64,000 bases of DNA from Ectopseudomonas composti (GTDB taxonomy: Bacteria; Pseudomonadota; Gammaproteobacteria; Pseudomonadales; Pseudomonadaceae). The position numbers and the translations under genes were made by a program. Under the pieces are notes generated by a model. The model did not search any database and was not told where the DNA came from. It saw nothing but the letters and a program-made list of their open reading frames with translations. Each line of letters starts with the position of its first letter. Within the stretch, counting starts at the first letter, position 1. Positions 33,790-42,319 of this stretch are shown piece after piece. The stretch lies in the NCBI RefSeq assembly GCF_001567565.1, contig NZ_LSSW01000020.1, positions 186,001 to 250,000 on the forward strand, in the 5' to 3' direction.

Positions 33790-34850
33790 TGCCCACCTCC
33801 CGTCGCACTGCGCCGCCAGCGCTGCAACACCATCAGCAGCAGTACTGCGATCAGACCGAGCAGGAGGAAGAACAGGTAGCGCGGCAGCAGTTGCCACCAC
33901 CAGTCGAACAGCTTGGCGAACAGCATGATCAAGGCGAAGACCAGCCCGGTATTGACCACCTCGCCCCAGCCACGGCGAACGCCCAGCCAGATCGTTGCGC
34001 CAGCCAGGACGAAACCGAGCACCTGGTACAAGGCCTCGATCGACCCCGTCGACCACTTGAGGTAGCTGCCGCCACCCCAGTAGGACAGCACCAGCACCGG
34101 GCCGAGCAGGTAGAGCAGCGCGAGCACCCGATAGCAGGCGGCAAAGCCCGTATAGCGCCGCTGATCCCACCACTGTGGCACGAACAGCAGCGCCAGCAGC
34201 GGCATGAACAGCTCCGGCCGTTCGCCCAGCGACCACCAGTGCCAGCCCACCCAGTCACCCAGGCGGGCCGCCACGAACAGACCGAAGCACAGCAGCGCCA
34301 CCACCAGCAGCAGGCGCTGGCGGCACTGGTAGGCCAGCAGCAGCGCCAGCGCGCCCCAGGGCAACAGCGCCTTGTCCGATGGGGTGATGTTGAAGATCTG
34401 CCCGAGCATCGACAGATTGAGCACGAAGCAGACGAATGCCAGCACAGCGGCCAGCTTGGCGTAGTAGCCCGAGGCGTCACGCGCCTGCAACCAGAAGCAC
34501 GCCAGCAGGCTACCCAGGGTACTACCGAGGAGGATGGCGACCTGCGCGATGGCGTCGAACAGGCCCCAGAACTGATAGAACAGGAAGAACAGTGCGGCCG
34601 CCAGCGCCAGTGCGCCGAACAACGAAGCCAAGCGCATCCCCAGCGACAGCTGGCGAGCACGGGCATCGGCGTCGATATCCAGCGTCTGGCGAAAGTGCGT
34701 CAGCAACTGGCGATGGTGGCTGGCGACGGCCTGCTCCTGCGCCTCGCTCAGCTGCAACACCTGCTCCCGGCGCAGCTCGGCCAGTTCCTCGCGAAAAGCA
34801 GCGATGCGAGCAGCGCGTTGCTGCGCCTGCTCACGCTCAAGAGCGGACAT
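33786..34850 (-). CDS. DUF2157 multi-pass membrane protein
   Basis: A 354-residue protein. A soluble, Gln/Glu/Arg-rich helical N-terminus (about residues 1-75) is followed by about ten to eleven predicted membrane helices, and the C-terminus is basic (QRWRRSATGGGQ). The layout is that of DUF2157 proteins, which have no known function. ATG 34850 is preceded by GGGAG 5 bases upstream. It is coupled to the DUF4824-like gene downstream. Confidence 0.75.
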   Translation of the reverse strand: MSALEREQAQQRAARIAAFREELAELRREQVLQLSEAQEQAVASHHRQLLTHFRQTLDIDADARARQLSLGMRLASLFGALALAAALFFLFYQFWGLFDAIAQVAILLGSTLGSLLACFWLQARDASGYYAKLAAVLAFVCFVLNLSMLGQIFNITPSDKALLPWGALALLLAYQCRQRLLLVVALLCFGLFVAARLGDWVGWHWWSLGERPELFMPLLALLFVPQWWDQRRYTGFAACYRVLALLYLLGPVLVLSYWGGGSYLKWSTGSIEALYQVLGFVLAGATIWLGVRRGWGEVVNTGLVFALIMLFAKLFDWWWQLLPRYLFFLLLGLIAVLLLMVLQRWRRSATGGGQ

Positions 34851-34943
34851 GGGCACTCCCTGGCGAATGACTGCCCACAGCCTAGCAGTGAGCGCTCTCA
34901 AGCGGTATGCAACACCGCAGAGGCTGCGCCGTACGCCGTGTTT

Positions 34944-35378
34944 TCACTCCACCAGTAATGTCGCCAGCGCCGCACGCAGCGACACTGGAATGGCCACTGG
35001 ACGGTTGCTCGCCCGGTCAACGAAGACATGCACGAAACGTCCGGCGGCGCACGCCTGCTCTTCACCCGCCTTGAAGACTGCCAACTCGTACTGCACCGAA
35101 CTGTTGCCCAGCTTGCCGACCCTCAGCCCCACCTCGATGGCATCGGGAAAGGCGATGGAGGCGAAGTAATCGCAGGCCGAGCTGACCACGAAGCCAACCA
35201 CCGCACCGTCGTGGATATCCAGGCCACCCTCGGCGATCAGGTAGGCATTCACCGCGCTGTCGAAGTAGCTGTAGTAGGTCACGTTGTTGACGTGGCCGTA
35301 GATATCGTTGTCGTGCCAGCGCGTGCTGATCGGCTGAAAGTGGCGGTAATCGCCACGCAGGTGCTGGGGTTGGCTCAT
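34944..35378 (-). CDS. Acyl-CoA thioesterase, 4HBT/YbgC-like hotdog fold
   Basis: A 144-residue hotdog-fold protein. The active-site segment is [20 protein letters not shown] (about residues 20-39), in which the Asp/Tyr/His-Val-Asn pattern is that of 4-hydroxybenzoyl-CoA thioesterase relatives. It hydrolyses acyl-CoAs of unknown chain type. It lies 86 bp downstream of the iron alcohol dehydrogenase, separated from it by a REP doublet, and probably belongs to the same catabolic set. Confidence 0.85.
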   Translation of the reverse strand: MSQPQHLRGDYRHFQPISTRWHDNDIYGHVNNVTYYSYFDSAVNAYLIAEGGLDIHDGAVVGFVVSSACDYFASIAFPDAIEVGLRVGKLGNSSVQYELAVFKAGEEQACAAGRFVHVFVDRASNRPVAIPVSLRAALATLLVE

Positions 35379-35399
35379 CGCTAGTCCTCAATTGTCATC

Positions 35400-35456
35400 G
35401 CGGCTAAAGCCCCTCCTACAAGATTGCGAGCGTCTGTGGGAGGGGGCTTTAGCCGC
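35400..35456. repeat. Inverted REP doublet
   Basis: Arms 35400-35420 and 35435-35456 are inverted copies of the GTAGGAG/GTGGGAG-GGGCTTTAGCCGC REP type with one mismatch and one indel. Here the GTAG/GTGG ends face inward, the reverse of the doublet at 22153-22227. Confidence 0.85.
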
Positions 35457-35464
35457 AACCTGAA

Positions 35465-36628
35465 TCAGTAGGCGGCCTGGTAAATGGCCAGCGCCTGCTG
35501 CTCGCTCATCTCACGCGGATTGTTCACCAGCAGGCGCTGCTGCAGCATGGCGTCCGCTGCCAGCGTGGGCAACATCGCCTCGCCCACGCCAGCATCGCGC
35601 AGCCGCGTCGGCAGGCCGCTGCGCTGGCTGAACGCGGCCAACGCCTCGATCAGTTGCTCGGCCTGGGTCATCGCACTGCCTGCCGCTAAACGCTCACCCA
35701 GCACCAGCGGCGCCAGCTCGGCATACAGCGGTGCAGCCACTGGTGCGTTGAAGGCCAGCACCTGCGGCAGCACCAGCGCGTTGGACAGCCCATGGGGGAT
35801 ATGGAAGTGCCCGCCCAGGGGGTAAGCCAGCGCATGCACGGCTGCCACCGGAGCGTTGGCGAATGCCTGGCCGGCCAGGCAGGCGCCGAGCAGCATGGCC
35901 TGCCGCGCCTCGCGATTACTGCCGTTATGCACCACCTCATCGAGGTTGGCCGCCAGCAGGCGCAGGGCCTCGCGTGCCAGCAGGTCGGAAAGCGGGTTCT
36001 TCTTCAGCGCGCTGGTGTAGGCCTCGATGGCATGCACCATGGCGTCGATACCGGTGGCGGCAGTGACCGAGGCCGGCAGGCCGAGGGTCAGGTCGGCGTC
36101 GAGCAGGGCCAGGTCCGGCAGCAGCAGCGGCGAGACCACGCCCATCTTGGTGGTTTCGCCCGTGGTGACGATGGCAATCGGCGTGACCTCGGAGCCGGTG
36201 CCGGCGGTGGTCGGCACCTGGATCAGTGGCAGTCGTCGACCACGGGCATTACCTACGCCGTAGATGTCACTCAGGGCCTGGGCGCAGTCGGGATGAGCCA
36301 GCAGCGCCACCAGCTTGGCCACATCCATCGAGCTGCCACCGCCGAAGCCGACCACCAGTTCGGCCTGCAGCTCACGGGCCTGGGCCACGGCGGCCAACAC
36401 CACCGCCTCGGGAGGGTCGGCCAGCACCTGATCGAACACCTGCACCGTCATCCCGGCATTGACGAAACCCGGCAGCAGCGGCTGCAAGAGACCCAGGCGG
36501 GTGATGCCGGGGTCGGTGACGACCAGCACGCGGCGGGCGCCGCGTTCGCGGCAGAGTTCGGCCAAGCGCAGACTGGCGGCGGATTCGCAGAGAATCTGCG
36601 CGGTGGTGGCGAAACTGAAGGGATGCAT
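35465..36628 (-). CDS. Iron-containing alcohol dehydrogenase
   Basis: A 387-residue group III alcohol dehydrogenase. NAD(P) binding is shown by GFGGGSSMDVAKLVA, the family signature by TTAGTGSEVTP, and the metal site by the histidines in HALAYPLGGHFHIPHG. It oxidises a primary alcohol or reduces an aldehyde in the cytoplasm; the substrate is not predictable. It follows the acyl-CoA dehydrogenase by 129 bp with a small hairpin between, so it may be in the same unit or have its own promoter. Confidence 0.9.
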   Translation of the reverse strand: MHPFSFATTAQILCESAASLRLAELCRERGARRVLVVTDPGITRLGLLQPLLPGFVNAGMTVQVFDQVLADPPEAVVLAAVAQARELQAELVVGFGGGSSMDVAKLVALLAHPDCAQALSDIYGVGNARGRRLPLIQVPTTAGTGSEVTPIAIVTTGETTKMGVVSPLLLPDLALLDADLTLGLPASVTAATGIDAMVHAIEAYTSALKKNPLSDLLAREALRLLAANLDEVVHNGSNREARQAMLLGACLAGQAFANAPVAAVHALAYPLGGHFHIPHGLSNALVLPQVLAFNAPVAAPLYAELAPLVLGERLAAGSAMTQAEQLIEALAAFSQRSGLPTRLRDAGVGEAMLPTLAADAMLQQRLLVNNPREMSEQQALAIYQAAY

Positions 36629-36645
36629 GCAGTGCTCCTCTTGTT

Positions 36646-36670
36646 GTAGCCCGGATGCGATCCGGGATCG
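36646..36670. repeat. Single REP hairpin
   Basis: CCCGGAT at 36650-36656 pairs with ATCCGGG at 36660-36666 and is preceded by GTAG, the same type as the repeats at 15838 and 55058. Confidence 0.75.
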
Positions 36671-36757
36671 GCCCTGTCCCGTGCGATAGGCGCCAGACCT
36701 GAGTCGGCGCCATCGCTCCCCTCTCCCGCTTACGGGAGAGGGTTGATGGAGAGTGTG

Positions 36758-38548
36758 TTAGAACGCAAAGCTCTCCTCGTCCATGGCCATCAGGCACTGC
36801 GCGCCGCCCAGCAGCGCTTCACGGTGCGCGCTGGCACGCGGTAGTACGCGGCGCAGGTAGAACTCGGCGCTGTGCAGCTTGGCCTGGTAGAACGCCGCCT
36901 CAGCGTTGCCCGCCTCCAGTTCGTCCTGCGCTCGCGCCGCCGCCTGCAGCCAGAAACCGGCCAGCAGCAGGTACGCCGAGTACTGGAGAAAATCCACCGA
37001 GGTGGCGCCGATCTCCTGCGGGTCGCGCTGACAGGCGGCGATCACGGCGCTGCTCAGCTCACGCCATTCGCCGAGACGCGCCTGCACCACGGCCGCCATG
37101 TGCGTCAGGGCCGGGCGCTTGGCCTGGGTATCGCACAGCGCGCTGAACTCGGCCTGCAGGGCAGACAGCTCGGCACCGCCGTCGCCCAACAGTTTGCGCC
37201 GGATATAGTCCAGCGCCTGGATGCCATTGGTGCCTTCGTAGAGCTGGGTGATGCGGCTGTCGCGCATCAGTTGCTCCATGCCCCACTCGCGGATGAAACC
37301 GTGCCCGCCATAGACCTGCACGCCATGGCTGGCGACCTCCTGGCCCATGTCGGTGAAGAACGCCTTGACGATGGGAATCAGCAGCGCCGCGCGCTTGCCG
37401 GCGGCCTGGCGCGCCTCGGCCGCGTCGGCGCCATGTTCGAGGTCGAGCTGGCGCGCGGTGTAGGCAGCGAGCATGCGGCTGCCTTCGACCAGGGTCTTCT
37501 GGGTCAGCAACATGCGCCGCACGTCGGGATGAACAATGATCGGGTCGGCCGCCTTGTCCGGCGCCTGCACACCCGCCAGGCCGCGTGATTGCAGACGCTC
37601 GCGGGCATACCGCAGCGCCCCCTGGAACGCCGCCTCGCCGATCCCCAGGCCCTGCAACCCGACCTGAAAGCGCGCGTCGTTCATCATGGTGAACATGCAG
37701 GCCAGGCCCTGATTGGCCTCGCCCACCAACCAACCCGTGGCGCCGTCGAAGTTCATCACGCAGGTGGAGGCGCCCTTGATACCCATCTTGTGCTCGATGG
37801 CGCCGCACGACAGGGTGTTGCGTTCACCCGGGGTGCCATCGGCAGCGGCGATGAACTTCGGCACCAGCAGCAGGCTGATGCCCTTCACCCCCGCTGGGGC
37901 GTCCGGCAAACGCGCGAGCACCAGATGGACGATGTTTTCCGACAGATCCTGCTCGCCGCCGCTGATGAAGATCTTGCTGCCGCTGACCCGGTAGCTGCCA
38001 TCGGCCTGCGGCTCGGCGCGGGTACGCAGCAAAGCCAGATCGGTACCGGCTTGCGGCTCGGTCAGGCACATGGTGCCGGTCCACTGGCCGCTGACCAGCT
38101 TGCCCAGATACTGCTGTTTGAGCGTTTCGCTGCCGTGCTTGTGCAGCGCCAGCACCGCGCCTTCGGTCAGCCCGGAGTAGACGCGAAACGACAGCGACGC
38201 GCCCATCAGCATCTCGTGGAAAGCGCAGGCCACCAGTTGCGGGAAGCCCTGACCACCGTATTCCACCGGCCCGGTCATGCTCGCCCAGCCGTTGTCCACG
38301 TACTGCTGATAGGCCTCACGAAAGCCCCTGGGCGTGCTCACCGCGCCGTCGCTCAGCTGGCAACCTTCTTCATCGCTGTTGCGATTGAGCGGTGCGATCT
38401 CACCGGCAGCGAAGGCTGCTGCTTCTTCCAGTACGCCGTCGATCAGCTCGCGATCCAGGCCGTTGCCCAGACGTTCGCAGTGACCAGCGGCATCGAACAG
38501 TTCGTGCAGTACGAAGCGCATATCGCGCAATGGCGCCTGATAGCTCAT
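36758..38548 (-). CDS. Acyl-CoA dehydrogenase, long form (DmdC/FadE-like)
   Basis: A 596-residue FAD enzyme that makes the alpha,beta double bond in an acyl-CoA. FAD/substrate motifs are MCLTEPQAGTDLALLRTRAE and IKGASTCVMNFDGATGWLVG; the catalytic base should be Glu in LYEGTNGIQALDYI. The extra 180 residues after the dehydrogenase core are an acyl-CoA dehydrogenase C-terminal helical domain as in the 3-methylthiopropionyl-CoA dehydrogenase (DmdC) type, which also includes medium and long-chain enzymes. The substrate is unknown. Its ATG overlaps the stop of the 3-hydroxyacyl-CoA dehydrogenase (ATGA). Confidence 0.88.
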   Translation of the reverse strand: MSYQAPLRDMRFVLHELFDAAGHCERLGNGLDRELIDGVLEEAAAFAAGEIAPLNRNSDEEGCQLSDGAVSTPRGFREAYQQYVDNGWASMTGPVEYGGQGFPQLVACAFHEMLMGASLSFRVYSGLTEGAVLALHKHGSETLKQQYLGKLVSGQWTGTMCLTEPQAGTDLALLRTRAEPQADGSYRVSGSKIFISGGEQDLSENIVHLVLARLPDAPAGVKGISLLLVPKFIAAADGTPGERNTLSCGAIEHKMGIKGASTCVMNFDGATGWLVGEANQGLACMFTMMNDARFQVGLQGLGIGEAAFQGALRYARERLQSRGLAGVQAPDKAADPIIVHPDVRRMLLTQKTLVEGSRMLAAYTARQLDLEHGADAAEARQAAGKRAALLIPIVKAFFTDMGQEVASHGVQVYGGHGFIREWGMEQLMRDSRITQLYEGTNGIQALDYIRRKLLGDGGAELSALQAEFSALCDTQAKRPALTHMAAVVQARLGEWRELSSAVIAACQRDPQEIGATSVDFLQYSAYLLLAGFWLQAAARAQDELEAGNAEAAFYQAKLHSAEFYLRRVLPRASAHREALLGGAQCLMAMDEESFAF

Positions 38549-39786
38549 ACCTTGCCCTCCTCTACATCGCCAAAGCCTTTGTTCGCCGCAGCCAGGCGCT
38601 CGATCAGCGCCGCTGGTTGCCAGTGGCTGCCGAAGCGCTCGGCCAGTCGCAGCAGGCGCTGACCAATGGCGCCAACACCCTGGCCATCGGCCCAGCTCAT
38701 CGGGCCGCCGCGCTCGGCGGGAAAGCCGTATCCGTTGAGATAGACCAGATCGATGTCGTGGCTGGTGCTGGCGATGCCCTCCTCGAGAATCTTCGCCCCC
38801 TCGTTGACCAATGCCAGCAGGCAGCGCTCGACGATCTCCTCGTTGCCAATCTCACGGCGGACGAAGCCCAGGCGCTCCGACTGCATCTGCACCAACCCGT
38901 CGACGGCCGGGTCATGTTCGGCCTGGCGGCTGCCCGGCGCATACAGGTAGTAACCCTTGCCGCTCTTCTGGCCGAAACGTCCCAACTCGCACAGGCGGTT
39001 ATCCACCTGCACCGCCGGGTCGTCCTGGCCCTGGCCAGCCAGTTCACGGGCACGCCATTCCAGGTCGATGCCGACCACGTCATACATGCGAAACGGCCCC
39101 ATGGCGAAGCCAAAGCCCTGCAACGCGGCATCCACCTGATGCGGCCAGGCGCCCTCGAGCAGCAGCATGCGCGCCTCGCGCACGTAGGTGTGCAGCATGC
39201 GGTTGCCGATGAAGCCGTGGCAGTTGCCGGCCACCACCGCCACCTTGCCCATGCGCGCGCCGAGTTCCTTGGCGGCCTGCAGCACGGCGGGCGCGGTCCT
39301 GGCACCACGGATGATTTCCAGCAGTTTCATGATGTGCGCCGGGCTGAAGAAGTGCAGGCCCAGTACCGCCTCCGGCCGCGCGGTGACGGCAGCGATGGCA
39401 TCGATATCCAGCGCCGAGGTGTTGCTGGCGAGGATGGCGCCGGGCTTCATCGCTGTATCCAGCTCGCGGAAGATGCTCTGCTTGAGTTCGAGGTTCTCGT
39501 ACACCGCCTCGATCACCAGGTCGGCATCGGCCAGCGCGGCATAGCCGTCCACCGCCGCGATACGAGCGCGCCGCGCCGCCGCTTCGGCCGAGTCGATACG
39601 ACCCTTGGTCACGTTATGCGCCCAGGTTTCCTCGGCCATGACGAGGCCGGCCTCGACCATCTGCGGGTTGTTGTCCAGCCACAGTACATGCAGGCCGGCA
39701 TTGGCCAGGCTGATGACGATACCGCGGCCCATGGTGCCGGCGCCGATCACGGCGGCACAGCGGAGCGGCGAGACGACTTTATTCAT
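38545..39786 (-). CDS. 3-hydroxyacyl-CoA dehydrogenase (no hydratase domain)
   Basis: A 413-residue NAD-dependent dehydrogenase for the third step of beta-oxidation. The Rossmann motif GAGTMGRGI is at residues 15-23; LHFFSPAHIMKLLEII and GFIGNRMLHTY belong to the catalytic domain, and two C-terminal domains follow (GFAMGPFRMYDVVGID; NGYGFPAERGGPM). It lacks the enoyl-CoA hydratase half found in FadB. It is the first gene of the minus-strand unit and coupled to the acyl-CoA dehydrogenase. The 309-bp gap upstream holds a repeat and the divergent LysR gene start. Confidence 0.92.
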   Translation of the reverse strand: MNKVVSPLRCAAVIGAGTMGRGIVISLANAGLHVLWLDNNPQMVEAGLVMAEETWAHNVTKGRIDSAEAAARRARIAAVDGYAALADADLVIEAVYENLELKQSIFRELDTAMKPGAILASNTSALDIDAIAAVTARPEAVLGLHFFSPAHIMKLLEIIRGARTAPAVLQAAKELGARMGKVAVVAGNCHGFIGNRMLHTYVREARMLLLEGAWPHQVDAALQGFGFAMGPFRMYDVVGIDLEWRARELAGQGQDDPAVQVDNRLCELGRFGQKSGKGYYLYAPGSRQAEHDPAVDGLVQMQSERLGFVRREIGNEEIVERCLLALVNEGAKILEEGIASTSHDIDLVYLNGYGFPAERGGPMSWADGQGVGAIGQRLLRLAERFGSHWQPAALIERLAAANKGFGDVEEGKV

Positions 39787-39812
39787 TGTGGTTCCTCTCG
39801 TGCACGAACAGG

Positions 39813-40023
39813 CTGGGCCCCCTTAAAAACTACCTGCGTTGTCATCGCTGCGTTAAAAACAGGCTCACAGCCGAAGGCTGAACGCGCTTTAGCGCGGCCC
39901 CGAAGGGGGGGAGCGAAGCGAATCAAATGCTCATTTACAACCCGTAAACTCCGCTTTTTCGCCTGTTTTCGCCTGTTTTCGCCTTGCGCTGACTGCCTCG
40001 CCTACGTTTTTAAAGGCACCCAG
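39813..40023. repeat. Foldback (MITE-like) intergenic repeat, copy B
   Basis: About 211 bp with imperfect 18-bp terminal inverted repeats (39813-39830 and 40006-40023, three mismatches) around a core that matches, on the opposite strand, the core of the element at 19811-19978: the AAAACAGGC and GCCTGTTTTTAACGC words, the TTTAC-gggtt-GTAAA hairpin and TGTAAATGAGCATT. Unlike copy A it holds a roughly 55-bp insert (39866-39922) made of small hairpins (CAGCC/GGCTG, CGCG/GCGCG, CCCC/GGGG) and a duplicated nonamer near 39961-39980. Confidence 0.75.
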
Positions 40024-40095
40024 AAGCTTGGGTCACCATAAGCAAGCCGCTACTATTTTTTGAAATTTAGTCTTGTGATACGACATATTCAGCAT
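40024..40095. promoter_or_regulatory. Promoter region of the LysR gene
   Basis: This AT-rich stretch between repeat copy B and the LysR start holds AGTCTTGTGATACGACATAT. The divergent dehydrogenase promoter must lie within or beyond the repeat. I can name no certain -35/-10. Confidence 0.35.
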
Positions 40096-41013
40096 ATGAA
40101 TTTCAGCAACTTCGACCTCAACCTGCTGCGCGTACTCGACGCCCTGCTGCGCGAACAGAACGTCTCGCGCGCCGCCGAGCGCCTGGCCCTGAGCCAGCCT
40201 GCCGTGAGCAATGCACTGAATCGCCTGCGCGAACTGCTCGGTGATCCGCTGCTGGTCCGCGTGGGCCGGCGCATGCAACCGACACCACGGGCGTTGGCGC
40301 TGGAGGCACCGATCCGCAGCGCCCTGCGCCAGCTGGAGCAGAGCCTGAGCGCCGGGGAGAGCTTCGAACCGGGTGAAAGCCGCCAGCGCTTTCGCATCGC
40401 CGTCACCGATTACGTGGAGCTGGTGTGCATGCCGCGCCTGCTCGACCGTCTGAGCCAGAAGGCGCCGGGCATCGGCATCGATATTCGCCACCTCAGCCCA
40501 AGCCTGCCGATGGAGGCACTGGACAAGGGCGAGTTGGATCTGGTGCTGGGTCGCTTCGACGAGATCCCCGCGCGCTTCGCTCGCCGCCACTGGATGAGCG
40601 AGACACTGAAACTGGCGGCGCGCAGCGACCATCCGCTGCTGCACAGGCATCTGGACCTAGCCACGTTCCTGCGCCTGCGCCACCTCTGGGTACATGGCGG
40701 CCAGACCCGCGGCATGGTCGATCAGTGGCTGGGCGAACAGGGCCTGTCGCGGCAGATTCTCTACACCACGCCCAACTACCTGCAGGCCGCGCATATCGTC
40801 GCCGGCAGCGAGCTGACCGCCGTGCTGCCCACCGCCCTGGCCCGGCATTTCGCCACGCTGCTGCCGCTGCAACTGTTCGAACTGCCCTTCAGCCTCGGCC
40901 CCTTCCACCTGGAAGTGGTCAGCCTGGCGCAGCGCCAGCGCGATGCGGCGCTGCAATGGCTGATCGAGGAAATCATCGCGGTGGCCGATGCTGAGGCTGC
41001 GCCGCGAGGGTGA
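40096..41013 (+). CDS. LysR-family transcription regulator
   Basis: A 305-residue LTTR. The HTH lies at about residues 20-40 (NVSRAAERLALSQPAVSNAL) and the effector-binding domain at about 90-300, starting QRFRIAVTDYVELV; the type resembles NodD/PcaQ-like groups. It is divergent from the 3-hydroxyacyl-CoA dehydrogenase/acyl-CoA dehydrogenase pair and so probably regulates it. ATG 40096 (MNFSNFDLNLLRV) is the typical LTTR start; the frame is open 12 codons further up. Its stop abuts the stop of the convergent MFS gene with no bases between them. Confidence 0.9.
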   Translation: MNFSNFDLNLLRVLDALLREQNVSRAAERLALSQPAVSNALNRLRELLGDPLLVRVGRRMQPTPRALALEAPIRSALRQLEQSLSAGESFEPGESRQRFRIAVTDYVELVCMPRLLDRLSQKAPGIGIDIRHLSPSLPMEALDKGELDLVLGRFDEIPARFARRHWMSETLKLAARSDHPLLHRHLDLATFLRLRHLWVHGGQTRGMVDQWLGEQGLSRQILYTTPNYLQAAHIVAGSELTAVLPTALARHFATLLPLQLFELPFSLGPFHLEVVSLAQRQRDAALQWLIEEIIAVADAEAAPRG

Positions 41014-42318
41014 TCAGGATGGTTCCGCGCGCGCCTGTCGCTCGGCGTCCCGATCCGCACGTCCACCCAGATACCAGCCGAGCACGCCCCATAGCGCGGC
41101 GCACAGTGCCCCGACCATGGCGACCAGCCAGGCACCCTGGCCGAGCAAGTCCAGACCGGCCTTGGCCCAGCCGCTGAGGGCATCACCGCCGCGATAGACC
41201 ACGGTGTCGATGAAGTTCTTCACCTTGTACTTGCTTTCGGCATCCAGCGGCGCGAAGAGCATTTCCCGCCCCGGCCGTACCAAGGCGTATTCACCGATAC
41301 GGCGCACGATCATCAGCCCCGCCAGCATGGCAAAGGTCGGCGCCAGCGCCAGGCCGACGAAGCCCAGGCAAACCAACGCCGGCACGATCGACAGCAGCAC
41401 CCGCACGCCGAGCTTCTGCGCCACCCGGCCGGTGATGAACAACTGCGCGGTCAAGGCACCGGCCTGCACGACGAAATCGATCACGCCGAACACCCGCACC
41501 TGCGCCGCGCGATCCGGAAACAGCTCGGCCACCAGGCGCGCCTGCTCGAAATAGAGGAAGGTGCTGACCGAAGTCAGCAGCAGGATGAACGCGCCAATGC
41601 CGAGCAGGTAACGCGAGCCGAGCATGCGCGTCAGCCCGCTGAAGGGGTTGCCCGGCACCGGGCGGCGCGGATTTTCGCGGCTCACCGCCCCGGGCCGACC
41701 AGCGCCTTGGCGCTCGCGCCACGTCATCAGGTAACGCTTGAGCGCCATGGCCGCGCCCAGCAGCACGGCCGCCATCAGCATCAATCCGGATTCACCGACA
41801 ATCCCCACCAGCAGCGCGCTCAGCAGCGGCCCGCAGAGCCCACCGACGCTGGCGCCCGCTGCGATGAAGGCGAACAGACGACGCGCCTGGGCGCCGTCGA
41901 ACACGTCGGCCATCAGGCTCCAGGCCACCGATACGACGAACAGGTTGTAGACCGAGATCCACACGTAGAACACCCGCGCCAGCCACAGGCTGTCGTGATC
42001 GAGGCGAAACAGCAGGACAAAAACCAGCAGGTTGAGACAGAAGAAACCGTATACCCAGTCGATGAAATGGATGCGCGGGACCTTCGAGTTGAGCCAGGCC
42101 AGCAGCGGCACCGCCAGCAGCATGGCGACGAAGGTGGCGCTGAACAGCCACTGCAGGTTGTTCACTCCGCCGGTGATGCCCATCGCCTCGCGGATCGGCC
42201 GCAGCATGAAATAACCGGCGAACAGGCAGAAGAACAGGGCGAACCCGGCCAGCACCGCCGCCAGCTCCTGGCTCTCGGCGTTGATCGCCCGCGCCAGGCG
42301 CCGGGTCAGAGCCTGCAT
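41014..42318 (-). CDS. MFS/nucleotide-exchanger-like transporter
   Basis: A 434-residue protein with about 12 predicted membrane helices and a loop of about 40 residues rich in Arg, Gly and Pro in the middle (near 200-230). Segments such as CLFAGYFMLRPIREAMGITGG and FIDTVVYRGGDALSGWAK resemble bacterial relatives of the NTP/NDP exchange (TLC/Npt) family, annotated as MFS. True Npt transporters exchange ATP and ADP in intracellular parasites, so in a free-living Pseudomonas the substrate is unclear. The start ATG is one base after the aldo/keto reductase stop, so the two are translationally coupled. Confidence 0.8.
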   Translation of the reverse strand: MQALTRRLARAINAESQELAAVLAGFALFFCLFAGYFMLRPIREAMGITGGVNNLQWLFSATFVAMLLAVPLLAWLNSKVPRIHFIDWVYGFFCLNLLVFVLLFRLDHDSLWLARVFYVWISVYNLFVVSVAWSLMADVFDGAQARRLFAFIAAGASVGGLCGPLLSALLVGIVGESGLMLMAAVLLGAAMALKRYLMTWRERQGAGRPGAVSRENPRRPVPGNPFSGLTRMLGSRYLLGIGAFILLLTSVSTFLYFEQARLVAELFPDRAAQVRVFGVIDFVVQAGALTAQLFITGRVAQKLGVRVLLSIVPALVCLGFVGLALAPTFAMLAGLMIVRRIGEYALVRPGREMLFAPLDAESKYKVKNFIDTVVYRGGDALSGWAKAGLDLLGQGAWLVAMVGALCAALWGVLGWYLGGRADRDAERQARAEPS

Positions 42319-42319
42319 T

